Positions 8,316-16,123 of a stretch of 64,000 nucleotides of DNA are shown here, one piece after another; the first letter of the stretch is position 1, and each line of letters begins with the position of its first letter. Source of the stretch: Desulfarculus baarsii DSM 2075 (GTDB lineage: Bacteria; Desulfobacterota; Desulfarculia; Desulfarculales; Desulfarculaceae); contig NC_014365.1 in NCBI RefSeq assembly GCF_000143965.1, forward strand, positions 585,501 to 649,500. Direction: 5' to 3'. The notes below the pieces were generated by a model. The model ran no database searches. It was given only the letters and a program-made list of their open reading frames with translations, and was not told the origin of the DNA. Made by a program: the position numbers and the translations under genes.

Positions 8316-9280
8316 GCGCCGAGACGTTGCTGAGCCTGCGTGGCCTGAGCCGCAGCTTCCGGGTGGCCACGGGCTTTTTGGGCGCGGGCAAGCGCTCGCT
8401 TCTGGCGGTCGACGACGTTTGCCTGGATGTGGCCCAGGGCGAGGTGCTGGGCCTGGTGGGCGAAAGCGGCTGCGGCAAATCAACCCTGGGCCGTCTGGCC
8501 GTGGGCCTGCTGCGGCCCAGCGCCGGCGCGGCGCTGTTCGAGGGCCACGATCTGGCCAGCCTCAAGGGCGAGGGGCTGCGGCGCATGCGGCGGCGCTTGC
8601 AGATCATCTTCCAAGACCCGGTGACTTCGCTAAACCCCCGGCTGACAGTGGGTTCGGCCCTGGCCGAGCCGTTTATCATCCACGGGGTCTGCACGCGTCG
8701 CCAGGCCGCCGCCAAGGTGTCGTCATTGCTGGAGGAAGTGGGCCTGGGCCCCGAGCACGCCAGCCGCTATCCCCACCAGTTCAGCGGCGGACAGCGCCAG
8801 CGCATCGGCATCGCCCGGGCCCTGGCCCTGCGGCCCAGCCTGGTGCTGGCCGACGAGCCGGTCAGCGCCCTGGATGTCTCCATCCAGGCCCAGGTGCTCA
8901 ATCTGCTGATGGATCTGCGCCAGAAACTGGGCCTGACCTATGTTTTCGTGGCCCACGACCTGGCCGTGGTGCGCCACATGGCCGACCGGGTGGCGGTGAT
9001 GTACCTGGGCGGCGTGGTCGATGTCTTCGCGGCCCAAGACTTTGCCGACCCGGCCATGCACCCCTACACCGCCGCGCTCTTGGCCTCGGCCCCCCAGGCC
9101 GACCCGGCCCGCCGGCCGGCCGCGCCGCCGGTCTTGGGCGAGACGCCCAGCCCCCTGGACCCGCCGACCGGCTGCCGTTTTCACCCCCGCTGCCCCGAGG
9201 CCGCCGCCATCTGCCGGCAAAAGCGGCCGGCTCTGCGGCCCGTCACGCCGCGCCGGCTCTGCGCCTGCCACTTTCGCTAA
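8312..9280 (+). CDS. Oligopeptide/dipeptide-type ABC transporter ATPase (DppF/OppF-like)
   Basis: 322 residues, the partner of the preceding ATPase. Walker A '[11 protein letters not shown]' (~48-58), Q-loop 'IIFQDPVTSLNPRLTV', signature 'FSGGQRQRIGIARAL' (~150-164), Walker B 'LVLADEPVSALDVS', H-loop 'VAHDLAVVRH'. The C-terminal domain has the 'GCRFHPRCPEAAAIC' cysteine pattern. Start ATG at 8312 overlaps the previous stop (ATGA), indicating translational coupling. It converges on znuA with a 4-base overlap of the 3' ends. Partner permeases must be encoded elsewhere if the transporter is functional. Confidence 0.93.
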   Translation: MSAETLLSLRGLSRSFRVATGFLGAGKRSLLAVDDVCLDVAQGEVLGLVGESGCGKSTLGRLAVGLLRPSAGAALFEGHDLASLKGEGLRRMRRRLQIIFQDPVTSLNPRLTVGSALAEPFIIHGVCTRRQAAAKVSSLLEEVGLGPEHASRYPHQFSGGQRQRIGIARALALRPSLVLADEPVSALDVSIQAQVLNLLMDLRQKLGLTYVFVAHDLAVVRHMADRVAVMYLGGVVDVFAAQDFADPAMHPYTAALLASAPQADPARRPAAPPVLGETPSPLDPPTGCRFHPRCPEAAAICRQKRPALRPVTPRRLCACHFR

Positions 9281-10206
9281 CGGCCCTGGCCGGCCCCTTG
9301 CGGCTGGAGGGCCTGGGCGATCTGGGCGGCCATGGCGCGCAGGTTGGCCTCGTAATCGTGGGCCAGGGGGTCCAGGGGCAGCACCGCGCCGTCGATGGCC
9401 TCGGCCAGGGCCTTGGCGCTGGCGTCGGAAAACTGCGGCTGGACAAAGATCACCCGCACGCGCTGACGCTTGGCCAGGTCGATCAACTGGGCCAGGCGCT
9501 TGGGTCCGGGCGATTTGCCCTCGAACTCGATGGCCACCTGGCGCAGGCCGTGATCATCGAGCAGATAGCCAAAGGCCGGATGAAAGACAAACACCTGCCG
9601 GCCGCGTAGCGGGGCCAGGGCCCGCGCGATGGCTTGATCCAAATCGGCCAGGCGCTTTTGCAGGGCGGCCAGGTTGGCCTGATAGACGTCCCGGCCGGCC
9701 GGATCGGCGGCGCTGAAGGCCTGGGCCATGGCGGCGGCCATTTGGCTGGCCAGGCGCGGGCTCATCCAGACGTGCAGATCGGGTTCGGCGTCGTGGTCGT
9801 GATGATGATGCGTGGCGTCGTGGTCGTGGTCGTGATGATGGGCCTCGGCCGGGCCGAAATGGCGCGTGGGCAGGCCCTGGCGCAGGTCGATCACCCGCAG
9901 GCCGGGGTTGTTGGCCGCGACCTTGGGCGCGAGGACTCGCTCGAAGGGCAGGTCGATGATGAACAGCAGCTTGGCCTGACTCAGGCGGACCATCTGCCGG
10001 GCGGTGGGCTCGAAGGTGTGCGGCGATTGGCCGGGGCCGACCAGCGTCTCGACCTGAAGGCGATCGCCGCCGACCTGTTCGGCCAGATAGGCCAGCGGGG
10101 CCACGCCCACGGCTACGACGAGCTTGTCGGCGGCCGGGGCCGGCGCGGCGCGCAGGGCGGCCAGGATGGCGACCAGGGCCAGCAGGGCGATCTTTGTTTT
10201 TGGCAT
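9277..10206 (-). CDS. znuA: Zinc ABC transporter substrate-binding protein
   Basis: 309 residues. Signal peptide at the N-terminus, cleaved near AAPAPAADK. It belongs to the cluster A-I metal-binding proteins (ZnuA/AdcA/TroA). Metal ligands visible: His in 'GPGQSPHTFEP' (~61-71), a His/Asp-rich flexible loop 'HHHDHDHDATHHHHDHD' (~129-145) typical of zinc-specific members, 'LHVWMSPR', 'VFHPAFGYLL' and a final Asp near 'LDPLAHDY'. It captures Zn2+ in the periplasm for a ZnuBC importer, but znuB and znuC are not adjacent. ATG at 10206 with GGGGGAAA upstream; a longer open frame upstream lacks a signal peptide fit. The histidine loop makes zinc far more likely than manganese. Confidence 0.9.
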   Translation of the reverse strand: MPKTKIALLALVAILAALRAAPAPAADKLVVAVGVAPLAYLAEQVGGDRLQVETLVGPGQSPHTFEPTARQMVRLSQAKLLFIIDLPFERVLAPKVAANNPGLRVIDLRQGLPTRHFGPAEAHHHDHDHDATHHHHDHDAEPDLHVWMSPRLASQMAAAMAQAFSAADPAGRDVYQANLAALQKRLADLDQAIARALAPLRGRQVFVFHPAFGYLLDDHGLRQVAIEFEGKSPGPKRLAQLIDLAKRQRVRVIFVQPQFSDASAKALAEAIDGAVLPLDPLAHDYEANLRAMAAQIAQALQPQGAGQGR

Positions 10207-10270
10207 GTCGTTTCCCCCGAAATAAAAGTTAGGCATGGCCAAGAATATAGCACCCCGCGGCCGGCCGGGC

Positions 10271-10308
10271 AAAAGAAACCCCGCGGCCGGATAGCGCCGA
10301 CCGCGGGG
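10271..10308 (-). terminator. Terminator hairpin between the small Cys-rich gene and znuA
   Basis: On the minus strand CCCCGCGG pairs with CCGCGGGG across a 14-base loop, followed by TTTCTTTTG. It lies after the 82-residue Cys-rich protein gene and before znuA, so znuA may have its own promoter. Confidence 0.65.
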
Positions 10309-10355
10309 AGCCCGGCTGGGCTTTTCGGGGGGAGAGAAAGGAGAAAGCTCGGCCT

Positions 10356-10604
10356 TCAGGCGGCCGCGTCCTTTCCGGCCATGGCCGCGCCGATCTCGCA
10401 CCCGCGGCAGTGGGCGAGATTGAACTTGAAGGCCACGATGTCTTGGCTGTCGCCGGAAATGCTTTGGTAGCGGGATTGGTTGGCGAGATCGTAACGCTTG
10501 GCGCAACTGGCCGCGCTGATGCGCAGCTTGCCAGGCTGGTTGGGGCAGTCGATCAACTGCTGGCAATGGGATTGCAACCAGGCGTCGCTATTGGGCTTAA
10601 GCAT
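10356..10604 (-). CDS. Small cysteine-rich protein of unknown function
   Basis: 82 residues and five cysteines: C14, C20, C34, C66 and C69, the last two as C-R-G-C ('HCRGCE'). The pattern hints at an Fe-S or zinc site; no family recognised. There is no signal peptide or membrane segment. Start at ATG 10604 with GGAGG eight bases upstream; a GTG two codons earlier sits too close to that site. It is followed by a terminator and then znuA on the same strand. A role in metal response is only suggested by position. Confidence 0.7.
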   Translation of the reverse strand: MLKPNSDAWLQSHCQQLIDCPNQPGKLRISAASCAKRYDLANQSRYQSISGDSQDIVAFKFNLAHCRGCEIGAAMAGKDAAA

Positions 10605-10772
10605 GTCCACGGCCTCCGGCGCTGTTGAGGTTCCTTTGGCGTTTATTGCTGGTTTTGCAGCCTACACCAAAGTCGCTTTTTGGCCATGACGGGGCTATGA
10701 ACAATCGGTGACAAACAAGTCACGCGTGGCGAGGGCGGCGGGGATTATTCGGCCGGGTTGGCCAACGGCGGC

Positions 10773-10802
10773 GCGCGCCCTCGGGCCGGTCCGAGGGCGC
10801 GC
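10773..10802. repeat. GC-rich hairpin downstream of chemoreceptor gene
   Basis: GCGCGCCCTCGG and CCGAGGGCGCGC form a perfect 12-bp inverted repeat with a 6-base loop, 9 bases after the chemoreceptor stop. No T-run follows on either strand, so it may be a processing or Rho-linked 3' end rather than a classical terminator. Confidence 0.6.
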
Positions 10803-10810
10803 GCGGCTGG

Positions 10811-12073
10811 CTAGAACTCCTTGAAATCCACCTCGTCGTCAAAGGGGATGACGTCCTCGGGCTTGGGCGGGCGCTTGTTTTCGATCTGGCGCGGGGCCTG
10901 GCTGCCCAGGCGGCGATGTTCGGGCTGAACCGCCTTGGGCTGGGGCGCGGGCGCGGCTTTGGGCGGGGCGGGCATGGGCCGGGCCGCCGGCTGGGGAGCG
11001 GTCCGCGCGGTGGGCGCCTCGTCGGCCCTGCCGCCCAGGCGCTCGATGATCTCTTCGGCCAGATCGGCGATGTCGGCGCAGAGGCCGTGCATCTGGCCGG
11101 CGGCGGCGGCGGCCTCCTGGGCGTTGGCGGCGTTCTGCTGGGTGGCCTTGTCCATCTGGGCCACGGCCGTGTTGACCTGGTCGATGCCCTGGGCCTGCTC
11201 GCGGCTGGCCGAGGCGATCTCGGAGATCAACTCGGCCACCTTGCCCGAATTGCCGGCGACCTCCTCGAAGACCTTGCCGGCCGACGAGACGAGCTTGACG
11301 CCGTCGTCGATCTTGTGCACGGTGCCCTCGATGAGCGTGGCCGTGCTCTTGGCCGCCTCGGCGGCGCGCATGGCCAGGTTGCGCACCTCGTCGGCCACCA
11401 CGGCAAATCCCGCCCCGGCCTCGCCGGCCCGGGCGGCCTCCACGGCGGCGTTCAAGGCCAGCAGGTTGGTCTGGAATGCTATTTCATCGATGGTTTTGAT
11501 GATTTTGGACGTCTCGACGCTGGCGGCGCTGATGTCTTGCATGGAGGTGTTGAGGTTGACCATGGCCTGGCTGGCCCGGCCCACGGTCTGTTTGGTCTCG
11601 TTCATGAGGGTGTCGGCCTGGGCGGCGTGATCGGCGTTCTGGCGGATCATCGAGGCCATCTGCTCCAACGAGGCGGCCGACTGCTCCAGCGAAGCGGCCT
11701 GGCTCGACGAGCCGTCGGCCAGGTCGTCGGCCGCCCGCGCGACCACCCCGGCGGCGGCGGTGAGTTGCCCGCCGCCAACGCGCATCTTTTGCGAGGCGCT
11801 CATCATCGGCACGACGATGGAGCGGTGGGCCCACCAGAAGCACAAGAACATCACCAGGCCGCCGAAGCATAGTATGCCAAACGAAAACAGCCAGTTATCG
11901 ATGCCTATCTGCCCCCACAGGTACGAGTTGGCGTAGGTGAGCACCAGGCCGGGGCTCAGGCGGACCATCATCTTGTAGGCCAGCGTGCGGCCCAGCACGA
12001 AGTGCGCCCCCACCATCACCACCACGGTGATGACGACCAGGAAACCAAAAGCCATCAGGTATTCGGTGACCAA
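10811..12073 (-). CDS. Methyl-accepting chemotaxis protein, short, no periplasmic sensor
   Basis: 420 residues. Two membrane helices (~5-30 and ~58-83) separated by only ~27 residues, so there is no real extracellular domain. There is no clear HAMP. The signalling domain follows, with the hairpin tip '[20 protein letters not shown]' (~195-214) and '[20 protein letters not shown]'. The tail is a Pro/Ala-rich linker (~345-400) ending 'PFDDEVDFKEF', which resembles the tethered C-terminal peptides that recruit CheR/CheB. It may sense membrane or cytoplasmic signals. It is monocistronic, with a candidate promoter 86 bases upstream. Confidence 0.92.
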   Translation of the reverse strand: MVTEYLMAFGFLVVITVVVMVGAHFVLGRTLAYKMMVRLSPGLVLTYANSYLWGQIGIDNWLFSFGILCFGGLVMFLCFWWAHRSIVVPMMSASQKMRVGGGQLTAAAGVVARAADDLADGSSSQAASLEQSAASLEQMASMIRQNADHAAQADTLMNETKQTVGRASQAMVNLNTSMQDISAASVETSKIIKTIDEIAFQTNLLALNAAVEAARAGEAGAGFAVVADEVRNLAMRAAEAAKSTATLIEGTVHKIDDGVKLVSSAGKVFEEVAGNSGKVAELISEIASASREQAQGIDQVNTAVAQMDKATQQNAANAQEAAAAAGQMHGLCADIADLAEEIIERLGGRADEAPTARTAPQPAARPMPAPPKAAPAPQPKAVQPEHRRLGSQAPRQIENKRPPKPEDVIPFDDEVDFKEF

Positions 12074-12158
12074 ACGACCCCTCCCATGTTGATGAACCGC
12101 CCGCCGTGACCGGCGGCTCGGTCAAAAGATACGCGGCAAGCCAACTGCACGATGCCAC

Positions 12159-12188
12159 AGACTAAACCTGATTCAGGCCCGCTGTCAA
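12159..12188 (-). promoter_or_regulatory. Candidate promoter of the short chemoreceptor gene
   Basis: On the minus strand TTGACA is followed after 18 bases by TAGTCT. The -35 is perfect and the -10 weak. It ends about 85 bases upstream of the ATG at 12073. Confidence 0.45.
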
Positions 12189-12241
12189 ATACGCATATAA
12201 ATATATTCGTTGTGGCGATTTTTCGACGGCCAAGGCCGGGC

Positions 12242-12751
12242 TCAGCGGGCCAGCAGGGCGATGGTGGCCGAATTGACCGTGACCTTTTTGAGCACCAGGC
12301 GATAGACCCGACCGCTGGCCCGGATCAGCGTTTCCGCGCCGACCGCCAACTCGGCCCGGCCTTTTTCGCCGCCGGCGTTTTGCAGGCCGATGCGCGCCAT
12401 GGCCGGCTCCAGCGTGACATCCTCCAGCGTGGCCACCAGGGCCCCGCCCAGCAGGATCACCGCCTGGCCGCGGCGCAGCAGGCGGCTTTTGACCTCCTGG
12501 GCCGGGCCAGCTTCCGTGACGGCCAGCGATTGCGCCAGCAGGCGCTCCAGTTCGGTCAGGCGGTTTTGCAACTGGGTGTTGATGGCCGCCTGGCGGGCGG
12601 CTTGACGGTTGTAGTGGTCGGCGTCGGCCAGGGCCAGGTTCAGGCGCTCCTGGGCGGCCTCCCCGCCCAGCCAATAGCCCAGGCCGATCAGGACGGCCGC
12701 CGCGACCAGGGCCAGGGCCCAGGCCTGGGCTTTTCGGGCGTCGATGATCAT
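12242..12751 (-). CDS. Single-pass membrane protein with coiled coil, unknown function
   Basis: 169 residues. A membrane anchor lies at ~12-30 ('WALALVAAAVLIGLGYWLGG'). It is followed by a predicted coiled coil (~32-80: 'NRQAARQAAINTQLQNRLTE' and on) and a small beta-rich C-terminal domain (~95-169) with repeated V/L alternation. The topology is probably a cytoplasmic N-terminus with the rest in the periplasm. The general shape resembles adaptor proteins around secretion or pilus machinery, but I recognise no family. Strong RBS AGGAGG. It lies 28 bases downstream of the TIM-barrel gene on the same strand, so they are likely one operon. Confidence 0.72.
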   Translation of the reverse strand: MIIDARKAQAWALALVAAAVLIGLGYWLGGEAAQERLNLALADADHYNRQAARQAAINTQLQNRLTELERLLAQSLAVTEAGPAQEVKSRLLRRGQAVILLGGALVATLEDVTLEPAMARIGLQNAGGEKGRAELAVGAETLIRASGRVYRLVLKKVTVNSATIALLAR

Positions 12752-12779
12752 CGGCGTCCTCCTTTTTGGGCCGCGCGGC

Positions 12780-13955
12780 CTAGGCCTCGGGCCGGCCCCA
12801 CAGCCGTTCCAGGCCGCGCAGCGAGGCCCAGAAATGGGCTTCGGTGTGGGGCTCCAGGGTCAAGATCGGCTTCGTGCTCAGGCCGCGCAAGCCCTCGGCG
12901 ATGAAGGCCCAGTCGATGCGGCCGCTACCCGGCGGATAGTGGGAATCGTCGCTGCCGTCGTTGTCGTGCAGGTGCATCTCCCACAGATGGCTTTCCATGG
13001 CCCGCCACCACGCGGGCAGGCTGGTGCGCGAAAAGCTGTTGGCGTGGCCCACGTCCAGGCAAAAGCCCACCTCCACGCCGGAGCTTTCGCTCAGGGCGCG
13101 GCGGCAGGCCAGCAGGGGCGCGGGGTCTGGCTCCATGGTGTTTTCCAACACCAGGCGGCAGCCGCCGGCGGCCAGGGCCTGGGCGATGGGCGTCATGGCC
13201 GTGGCGTGGCGCGCGGCAAAGGCGGCCACGTCGCGGTGCATCATCGGCCAAAAGCCCAGGTGCCCCACCGCCTGGATCGCCCCCAACTCCAGGGCCGTCG
13301 TCACGGCCATTTCCAGGCGTCGCGCCGCCGCCGCCGCCATCAGCGGGTCGGCCGCCGCCGGATAGAGATCCATGAACGGCAGATGGGCCGTAATGCGCCG
13401 ACCGGCGATGATGGCCTTGGCCCGGGCCATCTCGGCGGGGCCGCAGCTATCCAGGGCGCTGGCGTCCAGGCCGATCTCCAGGTTGACCGGGGCCGAACGG
13501 GCCAGGGCTTCGTAGCGGCCCAGCAGATCGCCCAGGGGCATGTTGACCTGCACGTGGGCCAGCCAGCTCAGGCGCGGTCCCCGGCCCAGGGCCGCCATGG
13601 CGGCCTCGGCGGCCTGATCGGCCGGCGCGGGCAGGGTTTGATCGCAGCCGGTCGCCGGTCCCCAGGCCAGGCAAGGGCAGGGCGCAAGCTCCAGGCCGGC
13701 CGGAATCGCCGCGCCCAGGCAGATCACCGCCGCCGGCCGCAGCTCGTCGGGGCAGGCCTCCAGGGCCGGGCCCAGGTCCAGCCGCCGGCCCAGGCGCAGG
13801 TCGACGCCGTCGGACCCCTCCGGCCCCAGGATCAACGTGCGGGCGTGGCCCTCCAGGGCTTGGCGCAGGGCGCGGGCGGCGGTCAGTTCGGGGCCGGGGC
13901 CGGGCCGGCTCAGGCACAGCCAGATGATCGCCAAGTGGTCGTTGTTGGCCGGCAT
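12780..13955 (-). CDS. Xylose isomerase-like TIM-barrel protein with N-terminal extension
   Basis: 391 residues. Residues ~130-390 match the AP-endonuclease-2/sugar-phosphate isomerase TIM-barrel fold: 'NLEIGLDASALD', 'ITAHLPFMDLYP', 'CRLVLENTMEPDP', 'GFCLDVGHANSFS', 'WEMHLHDNDGSDDSHYPPGSG' split here at 20, and a final 'LTLEPHTEAHFW'. These supply the usual metal-binding Glu/Asp/His set. The first ~125 residues form an extra Ala/Leu-rich domain without a recognised motif. ATG at 13955 has GGGAGG upstream. The reaction cannot be named; the family covers isomerases, epimerases and endonuclease IV relatives. It precedes the membrane coiled-coil gene. Confidence 0.78.
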   Translation of the reverse strand: MPANNDHLAIIWLCLSRPGPGPELTAARALRQALEGHARTLILGPEGSDGVDLRLGRRLDLGPALEACPDELRPAAVICLGAAIPAGLELAPCPCLAWGPATGCDQTLPAPADQAAEAAMAALGRGPRLSWLAHVQVNMPLGDLLGRYEALARSAPVNLEIGLDASALDSCGPAEMARAKAIIAGRRITAHLPFMDLYPAAADPLMAAAAARRLEMAVTTALELGAIQAVGHLGFWPMMHRDVAAFAARHATAMTPIAQALAAGGCRLVLENTMEPDPAPLLACRRALSESSGVEVGFCLDVGHANSFSRTSLPAWWRAMESHLWEMHLHDNDGSDDSHYPPGSGRIDWAFIAEGLRGLSTKPILTLEPHTEAHFWASLRGLERLWGRPEA

Positions 13956-14077
13956 GAAAGCCTCCCATGGTTGAATTAATCTACTATCGCCCTCGGCCAA
14001 AGGCCAGCCCCAAGCGCCCCGCCCTGGACCGGCCGGGCCATAAATGGTAAATATGCCCCTAAAGACGGAGCGAAACA

Positions 14078-14581
14078 ATGCCGCGCATCGAAATCGAAGT
14101 CAGCGACAAGACCATGGCCCAGTGGCGCGAGTTCGCGGCCACCATGCAGGCCGACGAGCTTCGCCAATCCGGGTTGTTGGGCGAATGGCTGGTCCAGGGT
14201 TTTTTAACCAACGTTCACCTATACTTGGCCGAAGGAGGCCCCCAGCCGCCCGAAAGCCGCAAAAGCCGCAACGATCGCCAGGACGCCGAGGCCCGGCGCA
14301 AACTGCCCAAGGACAAAAAACGCGTCCTGCCCATGTTCAACGAAAACGACCGCTTGACCGTGGCCGAGATCGCCCGCGTCCTGGGTCTGAGCGAGGAAAA
14401 CGGCCGGGCCCTGGTCGACGGCTGGATCGCCGAGGGCTTTCTGACCAACGCCGGCCCCCGCGACGGCCAGACCGCCTACACCCTGGCCGAGGACTGGCAG
14501 GTGCGCAATCTGGCCGCCAACCGGCCCTCGCTCAACGCGCCGCGCTCGGTCTACAAGCCGGTGGCCCTCAACCGGGAGTAG
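14078..14581 (+). CDS. Hypothetical protein with winged-helix-like repeat
   Basis: 167 residues, cytoplasmic, highly charged. The N-terminal part (~8-55) and the C-terminal part (~85-140) each end in a similar helix: 'LLGEWLVQGFLTN' and 'ALVDGWIAEGFLTN'. The second is preceded by 'LTVAEIARVLGLSEENG', which reads like a helix-turn-helix, so DNA binding is possible. Between them is a basic linker 'SRKSRNDRQDAEARRKLPKD'. The middle and C-terminal repeat relation suggests an internal duplication. No family recognised. Followed after 4 bases by a zinc-ribbon mini-gene; the pair probably works together. Confidence 0.72.
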   Translation: MPRIEIEVSDKTMAQWREFAATMQADELRQSGLLGEWLVQGFLTNVHLYLAEGGPQPPESRKSRNDRQDAEARRKLPKDKKRVLPMFNENDRLTVAEIARVLGLSEENGRALVDGWIAEGFLTNAGPRDGQTAYTLAEDWQVRNLAANRPSLNAPRSVYKPVALNRE

Positions 14582-14585
14582 CCCC

Positions 14586-14762
14586 ATGGTCTACAGCCAA
14601 GTCGCCTATTGCCCCTGCGGCCAGGAGGTCTGGCTGGAATACATCCGCGCCCAGGGCGAAGGCGGCTGGCGCTGCCGCTTTTTCGACGAGCAAAATCAGG
14701 AAATCAGCGCCTGCCCGGCCTGCGGGCGGCCCCTGAACGAAGACGAGTTGGATTCGCGTTAG
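14586..14762 (+). CDS. 58-residue zinc-ribbon protein
   Basis: A 58-codon frame from ATG 14586 to TAG 14762. Four cysteines sit as C-P-C (residues 9-11) and C-P-A-C (~44-47), a rubredoxin-like/zinc-ribbon knuckle pair. Upstream, CGGGAG overlaps the end of the previous gene. Codon use matches the neighbours, with third positions G or C. It is coupled to the winged-helix-like gene and ends just before a perfect hairpin terminator. Likely a small nucleic-acid or protein-binding partner; function unknown. Confidence 0.7.
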   Translation: MVYSQVAYCPCGQEVWLEYIRAQGEGGWRCRFFDEQNQEISACPACGRPLNEDELDSR

Positions 14763-14804
14763 CGCCCGCGCCCGGCAATGTTCGCGCGCATGCGTCGTCG
14801 TGGC

Positions 14805-14867
14805 GATCGAGCGATGGCCGATGCGCCCGTGCCGCATCGGCCATCGCTCGATCAATATTTTGGCCTT
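14805..14867 (+). terminator. Perfect 21-bp inverted repeat, likely terminator
   Basis: Arms at 14805-14825 and 14833-14853 are perfect reverse complements of 21 bases with a 7-base loop (CCCGTGC), followed by AATATTTTGGCCTTTT. It closes the 14078-14762 pair and faces the convergent secreted-protein gene. The perfect long stem is stronger than most terminators in the window. Confidence 0.75.
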
Positions 14868-14905
14868 TTGACCAGGAATCCGGCGGACGGGGTCAGGCTC
14901 GCCCG

Positions 14906-15322
14906 CTACTTCATCTTTTTCCAGGTGATCAGCACGACCTTGGCCTCGGGCCCGTCTTCGAGGTAGACGCCGCGAATATCGGTGGGCGACTCGATGGCGG
15001 CCCGCGTCAAGCCCTTGTCGTGATCGACGACATAGATGGTTTTGTCATCCCAATCAATAACGCCGGAGATGTTTTCGGAGACGATCTTGCCGCCCGCATG
15101 ATGCAGCTTGCGGCCGCTGAACGCGCGCCCTTGCTGGCTGTCGATGAACACTTCGACTTTTTCGAGGCGTTTGACGAAGTTGCCCCGGGCCGAATGGATT
15201 TGCGTGACGTCCATCTGGGCTTGCCAGACGCCCACCAGGTTGGGGATGTCGTCTTCGGCCTGGGCCGCCCCCGCCAGTACGAACAATCCAATCATCAGCG
15301 CCAGTCCGAGGTATTTTTTCAT
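14906..15322 (-). CDS. Secreted hypothetical protein
   Basis: 138 residues. A clear signal peptide ('MKKYLGLALMIGLFVLAGAA', cleavage near AQA-ED). The mature part begins 'IPNLVGVWQAQM', a lipocalin-like opening (NxxGxW), then strands with 'VFIDSQQGRAFSGRKL' and 'IYVVDHDKGL', compatible with a small beta barrel. Such proteins bind hydrophobic ligands or act in the envelope, but no specific role is visible. RBS GGGAGGAC. Monocistronic. Confidence 0.8.
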   Translation of the reverse strand: MKKYLGLALMIGLFVLAGAAQAEDDIPNLVGVWQAQMDVTQIHSARGNFVKRLEKVEVFIDSQQGRAFSGRKLHHAGGKIVSENISGVIDWDDKTIYVVDHDKGLTRAAIESPTDIRGVYLEDGPEAKVVLITWKKMK

Positions 15323-15431
15323 GAGTCCTCCCGAAACGATTTGTGGCGTTTGCTCGCGGGGTTGTCACCGCGATCGGCAATTATAGCGACAAACCGCCGG
15401 GCAACTCAAGGGCGGCCGCCGCGTCCAACGA

Positions 15432-15468
15432 AACACCCCCGCCAGGCCTGCGGCCTAACGGGGGTGTT
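15432..15468 (-). terminator. Terminator of the SlyD-like gene
   Basis: AACACCCCCG and CGGGGGTGTT form a 10-bp stem with an internal GGCC/GGCC stem; on the minus strand it is followed by TCGTT. It lies 25 bases past the SlyD-like stop codon. Confidence 0.65.
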
Positions 15469-15493
15469 GACGTTATCGCGCGCTCGAAGGTGT

Positions 15494-15916
15494 TCAGGCT
15501 CCGATGGCCAGCAGCTCGATGTCAAAGACCAGCACCTTGCCGGCCAGGGGATGGTTGGCGTCGACGGTGGCGAAATCGGCGTCGACCTCGGTGACCCAGA
15601 ACGAGACCATCTGGTCTTGGATCTGGGCCTGAAGCTGCATGCCCACCTGGACGTTGGGCGGCATGCGCGCCAACTCCACGCGCTGGGTCAGCTCGGGGTT
15701 GTGCGGGCCGTAGCCGTCCTCGGGGGCGATGGTCACGGTCTTGCTCTGGCCCACGCTCATGCCGATGACGGCGTTGCTGACGCCGGGGATCAGCTCGGGC
15801 CCGCCGGCGGTGAAGGCCAGGGGCTCGCGGCCTTGCGAGCTATCGAAGATCTCGCCGCTTTCGTATTTTCCGGTGTAGTTGATCTGAACTTTGTCGCCGG
15901 CCATGACGGTGCTCAT
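15494..15916 (-). CDS. FKBP-type peptidyl-prolyl isomerase, SlyD-like
   Basis: 140 residues. The FKBP fold opens with 'VQINYTGKYESGEIFDSS' and 'PELIPGVSNAVIGMSVGQSK', interrupted by an insert-in-flap chaperone domain ('EDGYGPHNPELTQRVELARM' onwards), and closes with 'DANHPLAGKVLVFDIELL', the hallmark NHPLAGK segment of SlyD-type isomerases. It lacks the long His/Cys-rich metal-binding tail of E. coli SlyD. It assists folding of cytoplasmic proteins. ATG 15916 with AAGGAG. Monocistronic with its own terminator. Confidence 0.92.
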   Translation of the reverse strand: MSTVMAGDKVQINYTGKYESGEIFDSSQGREPLAFTAGGPELIPGVSNAVIGMSVGQSKTVTIAPEDGYGPHNPELTQRVELARMPPNVQVGMQLQAQIQDQMVSFWVTEVDADFATVDANHPLAGKVLVFDIELLAIGA

Positions 15917-16123
15917 GCCATTGCTCCTTGGCTCTCGGTTGGCAAATGGCTCCCGGCCATGGCCGCTGGCGCGGCGCGAAATCGGCGGAAGCGTCGGTTT
16001 GGCCAAACCTTAACACAGCGCCTGGCAAATGCAAAGCAAGCCCGGCCTTGACCGTGGACTTGGCGCGGCGATAGGCTTAAGCTGATAACTGGGCGATCGA
16101 CAACCCAACCCGGAGCGCTGGCG

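Noticed and set aside
3677-8483. Long minus-strand frames (e.g. 5751-7775, 674 codons) opposite PilZ, rhodanese, glycerate kinase and DppD genes
   Set aside because: They are mirror frames of high-GC coding DNA; translations are Gly/His/Gln/Arg-rich without domains, while the plus-strand frames carry full motifs.
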